From Bacteroides fragilis (GTDB lineage: Bacteria; Bacteroidota; Bacteroidia; Bacteroidales; DTGW01), in NCBI GenBank assembly GCA_945889005.1, contig CAMDBI010000015.1, positions 1 to 64,000 of the forward strand: a stretch of 64,000 nucleotides of DNA, given 5' to 3'. Shown here piece by piece: positions 59,661 through 64,000 of the stretch. The notes beneath the pieces are model-generated. The model did not search any database. It worked only from the letters and a program-made list of their open reading frames with translations, and was not told the DNA's origin. Made by a program: the position numbers and the translations under genes. Position 1 is the stretch's first letter; every line of letters begins with the position of its first letter.

Positions 59661-60266
59661 TTATTTCATAGCTCTCGAACGTTCGCCCAAATATCCACCA
59701 TGGTGTCGTTTGGCATAGTCTTCGGCTGTAAAACCAATCTTTTCCATAAGTAATACTACCAATATATCGCCAATTACGGTCATTGTGGTTGTCGATGTAG
59801 TTGGGGTCAATCCAAGTGCACAAACTTCTTTAGGATTACCTGTCGAAATTACCACATTGGCAAATTCTTTAAGTTCACCTTCCAGATTACTGGTAACAAG
59901 TATCATTGGAATATTATTTACCAACCTATCGGCCAAATGTACAAGATCGACAATTTCTTTTGTTTTACCCGAGTTTGAAATAAGAAACAACACATCGTTT
60001 TCCTGAAGTACGCCCAAATCGCCATGTTGGGCTTCACTCGGGTGCATAAATATGGCAGGAGTGCCTGTCGAACTAAATGTTGTAGCTATATTAACAGCTA
60101 TTTGACCTGCTTTGCCCATTCCACTGGCAACCAGTTTACCTTTTTTTTGATGAACCTGACTGTAAATAAGCTCCACCGCATTATCGAAAGTATCGTTTAC
60201 AGGGATATTCAAGACAGCCTCCGCTTCGTGTTGCAACAATTGTTGAATTCTATTTATCGACATCAT
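59661..60266 (-). CDS. SIS-domain sugar-phosphate isomerase
   Basis: A 201-residue SIS protein without CBS domains. Visible are the sugar-phosphate pocket motifs VASGMGKAGQIAVNIATTFSS, HPSEAQHGDLGVLQ and FLISNSGKTKEI, and the C-terminal RHHGGYLGERSRAMK. It resembles the isomerase half of KpsF/GutQ (arabinose 5-phosphate isomerase). The frame starts at 60323, but the ATG at 60266 (MMSINRIQQL) fits the family and lies 8 bp after the mnmA stop. Missing CBS domains are seen in some relatives. Confidence 0.85.
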   Translation of the reverse strand: MMSINRIQQLLQHEAEAVLNIPVNDTFDNAVELIYSQVHQKKGKLVASGMGKAGQIAVNIATTFSSTGTPAIFMHPSEAQHGDLGVLQENDVLFLISNSGKTKEIVDLVHLADRLVNNIPMILVTSNLEGELKEFANVVISTGNPKEVCALGLTPTTSTTTMTVIGDILVVLLMEKIGFTAEDYAKRHHGGYLGERSRAMK

Positions 60267-60274
60267 AAGTTTAA

Positions 60275-61453
60275 TTATTCTGTAATCACTCCTGAGCCAA
60301 TAAGCTCGTCGCCATTGTACCATGCAGCAAATTGACCTGCAGTAATGCTTCGCTGTGGCTGTTCAAAGTTAATAAAAAGCCCATTGGTCGTTTTCAGAAG
60401 AGTCGCCTCTTGTAAAGGCTGCCTATAACGGATCCTGACCATATATTCTTTGCTTTCCCCAATATTTAATTGTAAGTCAGAACGAATCCAATGAATATCG
60501 TTTTCTTCAATTTTTAATGCCTTTCGAAATAAACCCTGATGATCGTCGCCTTGACCGACATACAATACATTGTTCGTAGTATCTGTACCTATTACATACA
60601 GGGGTTTTTCTTTGCCACCAATATTAATTCCCTTGCGCTGACCAATGGTATAATAGTGAGCACCTTTGTGCAAACCTACAAATTTACCTTTTTGTGTAAT
60701 ATATTCAAACGGTTTTGCCAATTCGTTTAAATCCGAAACATCGGCTTTTTGTTTATAACAATCGGCATCTGCCATTATTTCGATTATTTTTCCTTGCAAA
60801 GGTTGCAATTTTTGTTGCAAAAAAGTAGGTAAATCGACCTTACCTACAAAACAAATACCTTGCGAGTCCTTTCGCTGAGCTGTAGGCAAGCCGAGTTGGT
60901 CGGCTATCTTCCGAACTTCAGGCTTTTCGAGGTGTCCGATAGGGAAAAGTGCTTTCGAAAGCTGCTGCTGCGATAGTTGACACAAAAAATAACTTTGATC
61001 TTTATTACCATCGACACCGGCAAGCAATCTGTATTTTCTTTTTCCATCTACAACAACTTCTTCGCAACGAGCATAATGCCCAGTTGCAATAAAATCGGCC
61101 CCAAGCTCGAAAGCTGCCTTGGCAAACACGTCGAATTTCACTTCTCTGTTACACAACACGTCGGGGTTGGGTGTTCGCCCTTTTTCATATTCGGCAAACA
61201 TATAATCGACTACACGTTTGCGATAATGTTCACTAAGGTCGACAATTTGAAAAGGTATATCGAGTTTTCGGGCAACCAGCTCGGCAAAAACCCGATCGTC
61301 CTCCCAAGGGCAATCGCCCGAAAGGGTACCGGTAGTGTCGTGCCAATTAATCATGAATAATCCGGTAACGTCGTAGCCTTGCTGTTTGAGTAAATATGCT
61401 GCAACGCTAGAGTCGACACCTCCCGAAAGTCCGATTACTACTTTTTTGTTCAT
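60275..61453 (-). CDS. mnmA: tRNA 2-thiouridylase MnmA
   Basis: A 392-residue ATP-dependent thiouridylase that puts sulfur on U34 of tRNA for Lys, Glu and Gln. The P-loop is [15 protein letters not shown] (residues 8-22). The first catalytic Cys is in [13 protein letters not shown] and the second in [13 protein letters not shown]. An interaction segment RDKSQ-like, [12 protein letters not shown], is present. The length is in the normal range. It is upstream of the SIS gene with 8 bp between, so they probably share a transcript. Confidence 0.95.
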   Translation of the reverse strand: MNKKVVIGLSGGVDSSVAAYLLKQQGYDVTGLFMINWHDTTGTLSGDCPWEDDRVFAELVARKLDIPFQIVDLSEHYRKRVVDYMFAEYEKGRTPNPDVLCNREVKFDVFAKAAFELGADFIATGHYARCEEVVVDGKRKYRLLAGVDGNKDQSYFLCQLSQQQLSKALFPIGHLEKPEVRKIADQLGLPTAQRKDSQGICFVGKVDLPTFLQQKLQPLQGKIIEIMADADCYKQKADVSDLNELAKPFEYITQKGKFVGLHKGAHYYTIGQRKGINIGGKEKPLYVIGTDTTNNVLYVGQGDDHQGLFRKALKIEENDIHWIRSDLQLNIGESKEYMVRIRYRQPLQEATLLKTTNGLFINFEQPQRSITAGQFAAWYNGDELIGSGVITE

Positions 61454-61509
61454 GCGACAAATATAAAAACAATTATACGCTTATTTCAAAAAAGTATTTT
61501 TTGTGGTTT

Positions 61510-62952
61510 TTATTTTGGAAACTCTATCGTAAAAGTAGTTCCTACATTTACTTCACTTTCGACAGTAATTTGGCTGTCGTTCAATTTCAAAAACTCATTA
61601 CAGATCATCAAACCCATGCCCGACCCAACCTCGTTATTAGTCCCACGTGTCGACTGAATTTTGACTGTTTTAAAAAGCATATTTATTGTTTCATTAGACA
61701 TCCCAACGCCATCGTCTTTTATACTAAATACAATTTTTGAATCTTTTTCTATAGATTTCAACCAAATAGAACCTCCAGCCGAAGTATATTTCAGAGCATT
61801 GTTAATCAAATTGCGAATTACTGTAATTATTAGATCTCTATCAACAAATATTTTGTGATTTATGTCAACTTCATTAACAATATAAATCTTTTTTTCAATA
61901 AAATTTGGAGTATACAAGTTAACTATCTCATCAACAATGTCGAATATTTTAACCTCTTTTTTTGAAACTTGTATTGAATTCATTTGAGTTTTAGACCATA
62001 CCAAAAGGTTGTTGACAAACTTATTGAGGTTATCTGCTGAATTATAAAATGCATAAATAAATTTTTTAACTTTATCGGGACTCATTTCCAAATATTTACT
62101 TTTCAAATACTCGGCCGAAACATATAGAGAACCAATAGGCCCTTTAAGGTCATGCGAAACAATCGAAAAAAATTTCAGTTTAGTATTATTAGCCTCAATC
62201 AAACGTTCTTTTAAAACAGACGCAACCGACAAATTGTTGTTCAGTTCGTTGTTCAATTGCATCAATTGTTCTTTTTGTTGTTCAATTTCCTCATTCGACG
62301 ATTCCAATTGATCAATATATTCATTAATCCGTATCTCATATTTGTTATTAATCGATTGCAGATAATACAATACGGCATGAACAAAAACAAAAACAGTAAG
62401 AAATGCCATTTTATATTGCAACTGAAATTCCCGAAGAACTAGCAAATCTCCATAGGGTAATTTGGAAAATGAAATAATTAGATTGTCGAGCACCAACACC
62501 AACACAATATAAAATATAACTATAAATACATAGATGTAATTTTTAATATCTGCTCTAAACACAATTGCTCCAGTAATCGAATACAATAGCAACATAATGG
62601 GCGAAAACCTGATTTCAGAATAAGTATAGGTTCCTAAAAATATAGGTAATACAACTGTAATCAAAGCAGGAACAATAACCAGACTTATTCTTGTAATTAA
62701 ATGCCAACTTTTATAAGAAAACCAAAAATTGAAACACCACATAAACATCATTACTATTAGCAACTGGTCGGTTAAAGTAAATTCAATACCATGAAAGAAT
62801 TTAACAATGCCTGTAATAAACATGTTAAACCCAATCATTAATACCGAAATTAAATTAATTCTGTTGGCTAAAACAATTTGACGGTTATCAGCTTTTAGAT
62901 TAGTATTATCTATACCTAAATAAGATACTTTTATCCAAAGTTTCTTCAACAT
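61510..62952 (-). CDS. Sensor histidine kinase with N-terminal membrane domain
   Basis: A 480-residue kinase. About six transmembrane helices (residues 30-205) are followed by a coiled-coil (about 205-260) and the HisKA/HATPase core. The H-box is FFSIVSHDLKGPIGSLYVSA, the N-box is NLINNALKYTSAGGS, the G1 box is IKDDGVGMS and the G2 box is GSGMGLMICNEFL. No periplasmic sensor domain of note is present. It lies upstream of a lone receiver gene (28 bp away) and a Crp-type regulator, so the three may form one signal pathway. Confidence 0.92.
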   Translation of the reverse strand: MLKKLWIKVSYLGIDNTNLKADNRQIVLANRINLISVLMIGFNMFITGIVKFFHGIEFTLTDQLLIVMMFMWCFNFWFSYKSWHLITRISLVIVPALITVVLPIFLGTYTYSEIRFSPIMLLLYSITGAIVFRADIKNYIYVFIVIFYIVLVLVLDNLIISFSKLPYGDLLVLREFQLQYKMAFLTVFVFVHAVLYYLQSINNKYEIRINEYIDQLESSNEEIEQQKEQLMQLNNELNNNLSVASVLKERLIEANNTKLKFFSIVSHDLKGPIGSLYVSAEYLKSKYLEMSPDKVKKFIYAFYNSADNLNKFVNNLLVWSKTQMNSIQVSKKEVKIFDIVDEIVNLYTPNFIEKKIYIVNEVDINHKIFVDRDLIITVIRNLINNALKYTSAGGSIWLKSIEKDSKIVFSIKDDGVGMSNETINMLFKTVKIQSTRGTNNEVGSGMGLMICNEFLKLNDSQITVESEVNVGTTFTIEFPK

Positions 62953-62979
62953 ATACTTTATTAAACTATTAATATATAT

Positions 62980-63354
62980 TTATTGGATATTCTCAGATAA
63001 AATCATAGTAAGTTTTTCAATAGAAAAAGGCTTGGTAAACACCATATCAAAGCCTGTTTCTTTGAAATCTTCAAAGAGCAATTTAGGATTGTAAGCCGTT
63101 AGAGCAATTACTTTTACTGTTTTTTTTGAAGTAGGTAAAGTATCGCGAATGGCTTTTATCGTCTCAAAACCGTTCATAACCGGCATTTCAATATCCATAA
63201 AAACACAATCAAAATCATTGGCTTGTATCAGTTCTAAGGCTTGTTTTCCATTTTCGGCTTCCATCGATAGATGACCTAACTTTCTGATCATTTCTTTTAA
63301 AATAAATCTATTGACAATAATATCATCAACTATTAATATATTAAGTATATTCAT
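62980..63354 (-). CDS. Single-domain response regulator (CheY-like)
   Basis: A 124-residue receiver only. The acidic pocket is ILIVDD, the phospho-acceptor is Asp54 in CVFMDIEMPVMNG, and the conserved Thr and Lys are in ALTAYN and VFTKPF. It has no output domain, so it signals through protein contacts. It lies 22 bp from the Crp-type gene and 28 bp from the kinase gene, all in one direction. Confidence 0.92.
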   Translation of the reverse strand: MNILNILIVDDIIVNRFILKEMIRKLGHLSMEAENGKQALELIQANDFDCVFMDIEMPVMNGFETIKAIRDTLPTSKKTVKVIALTAYNPKLLFEDFKETGFDMVFTKPFSIEKLTMILSENIQ

Positions 63355-63376
63355 ATTACATTTTAATTTACAAATT

Positions 63377-64000
63377 CTAACCCAATTCGCTAAGAGTTTT
63401 CACGATCTTCATACTCTTAATTTCTATTTCATTTTCGTAAACTTCAATAATTTTATCGTTTTTAAATTCTGTTAAAGTTCTAATAAAACTTTCTTTTGTA
63501 GTACCAGCAAGCTCTGCAAGTTCCTTACGAGTCAACGGAAGCTCAAACCGTACTTTTTTATATATAACTTCTGAGAAATACAACAAAACATCTGCAATAC
63601 GACCAGGCAATTGCTTGTGAGTTTGTGCAATTAATCTATTAAATATATACAAACCCTTTGTACTAATATTACTTACCAATTTCTCGGCAAATTCTCCATT
63701 AGTCTTAATTAGATTTTTAAACGTATTTAGATCAACATATATAATTTCTGTAGGAACAACAGCAGCCCCCGAATATTCGTGAATTTCGGAACCAAAAGTT
63801 GACATGAGTCCAATAAAAGTATTTTCGGTTGCAAGTTTCAATATAACAGTCTTTCCCATTCTACCTTCTTTATATATCTTCACCATCCCACTTTTTACAA
63901 ACATTAAATGCGATGTTCGAGTATTTTGAAGAAAAATTGTGTCGCGCCGATTATAACGAACTGTATTGCTATTTCTTTGAACAATAGCCAACTCTTCTTC
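63377..64000 (-). CDS. Crp/Fnr-family transcriptional regulator, cut by the window edge
   Basis: At least 207 residues are inside the window. The frame is open at the right edge (reading EELAIVQRNS), so the true start lies beyond 64000. The N-terminal cNMP-binding beta-roll is visible (RRDTIFLQNTRTSHLMFVKSG, GMVKIYKEGR), then a dimerisation helix and a C-terminal winged helix with the recognition segment LTRKELAELAGTTKESFIRTL. No Fnr-type Cys motif is seen. It is probably the first gene of the operon with the receiver and the kinase. Confidence 0.88.
   Translation of the reverse strand, partial: EEELAIVQRNSNTVRYNRRDTIFLQNTRTSHLMFVKSGMVKIYKEGRMGKTVILKLATENTFIGLMSTFGSEIHEYSGAAVVPTEIIYVDLNTFKNLIKTNGEFAEKLVSNISTKGLYIFNRLIAQTHKQLPGRIADVLLYFSEVIYKKVRFELPLTRKELAELAGTTKESFIRTLTEFKNDKIIEVYENEIEIKSMKIVKTLSELG

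Overview
The window looks like a chromosomal piece of a low-GC Bacteroidota genome, most likely a Bacteroidales-type organism. Evidence: promoters of the form TTTG-N19-TAnnTTTG, weak Shine-Dalgarno signals, a type II-C CRISPR system with 47-bp repeats, a GH97 glycosidase, LytTR and Crp-type regulators, and an Lnb_N (formerly DUF4105) protein. No plasmid, prophage or rRNA/tRNA genes were seen.

Bases 1-11000 hold a complete type II-C CRISPR-Cas locus. It consists of an array of 39 repeats and 38 spacers (139-3108), then cas2, cas1, an unexpected AAA+ ATPase gene with its own promoter and operator, and cas9, all four genes on the minus strand. A tracrRNA lies on the plus strand just beyond the cas9 start. 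Each repeat carries a promoter-like sequence pointing toward cas2. A bidirectional terminator separates the array from the cas operon, so the two are transcribed toward each other. Bases 11000-13700 hold a DUF6155-like gene, a decayed MFS exporter remnant, a secreted esterase and a collagen-like surface protein.

Bases 13833-25126 are a complete histidine operon on the minus strand: hisL leader peptide, attenuator, hisG, hisD, hisC, hisB, purU, hisH, a GT-C-type membrane protein, hisA, hisF, an Lnb-like membrane protein and hisIE. The leader peptide has five consecutive histidines and is followed by a strong intrinsic terminator, a classical attenuation arrangement. Divergent cysE and cysH follow, with a 171-bp MITE-like element between them.

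Bases 28491-35348 carry two facing groups of secreted proteins of unknown function, with a damaged ParE-type toxin and its antitoxin between them. Next come a YkoF/PnuC/NadR-like vitamin salvage operon, an LRR-ankyrin fusion, comB, aroE, topB, a dnaX gene split by an A11 slippage site, icd, a SpoU-family RNA methyltransferase gene, a LytTR regulator and a GH97 glycosidase. Bases 50092-57115 are a TetR-controlled efflux operon (tetR, tolC, hlyD, two ABC ATPases, two ABC-2 permeases) preceded by two palindromes. The right end has a PfkB kinase, a cysteine hydrolase, a SIS-domain isomerase, mnmA, a histidine kinase, a lone receiver and a truncated Crp-family gene.

Related short intergenic repeats recur between minus-strand genes across the window. 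In at least two places they have been read into the apparent N-terminus of a protein.
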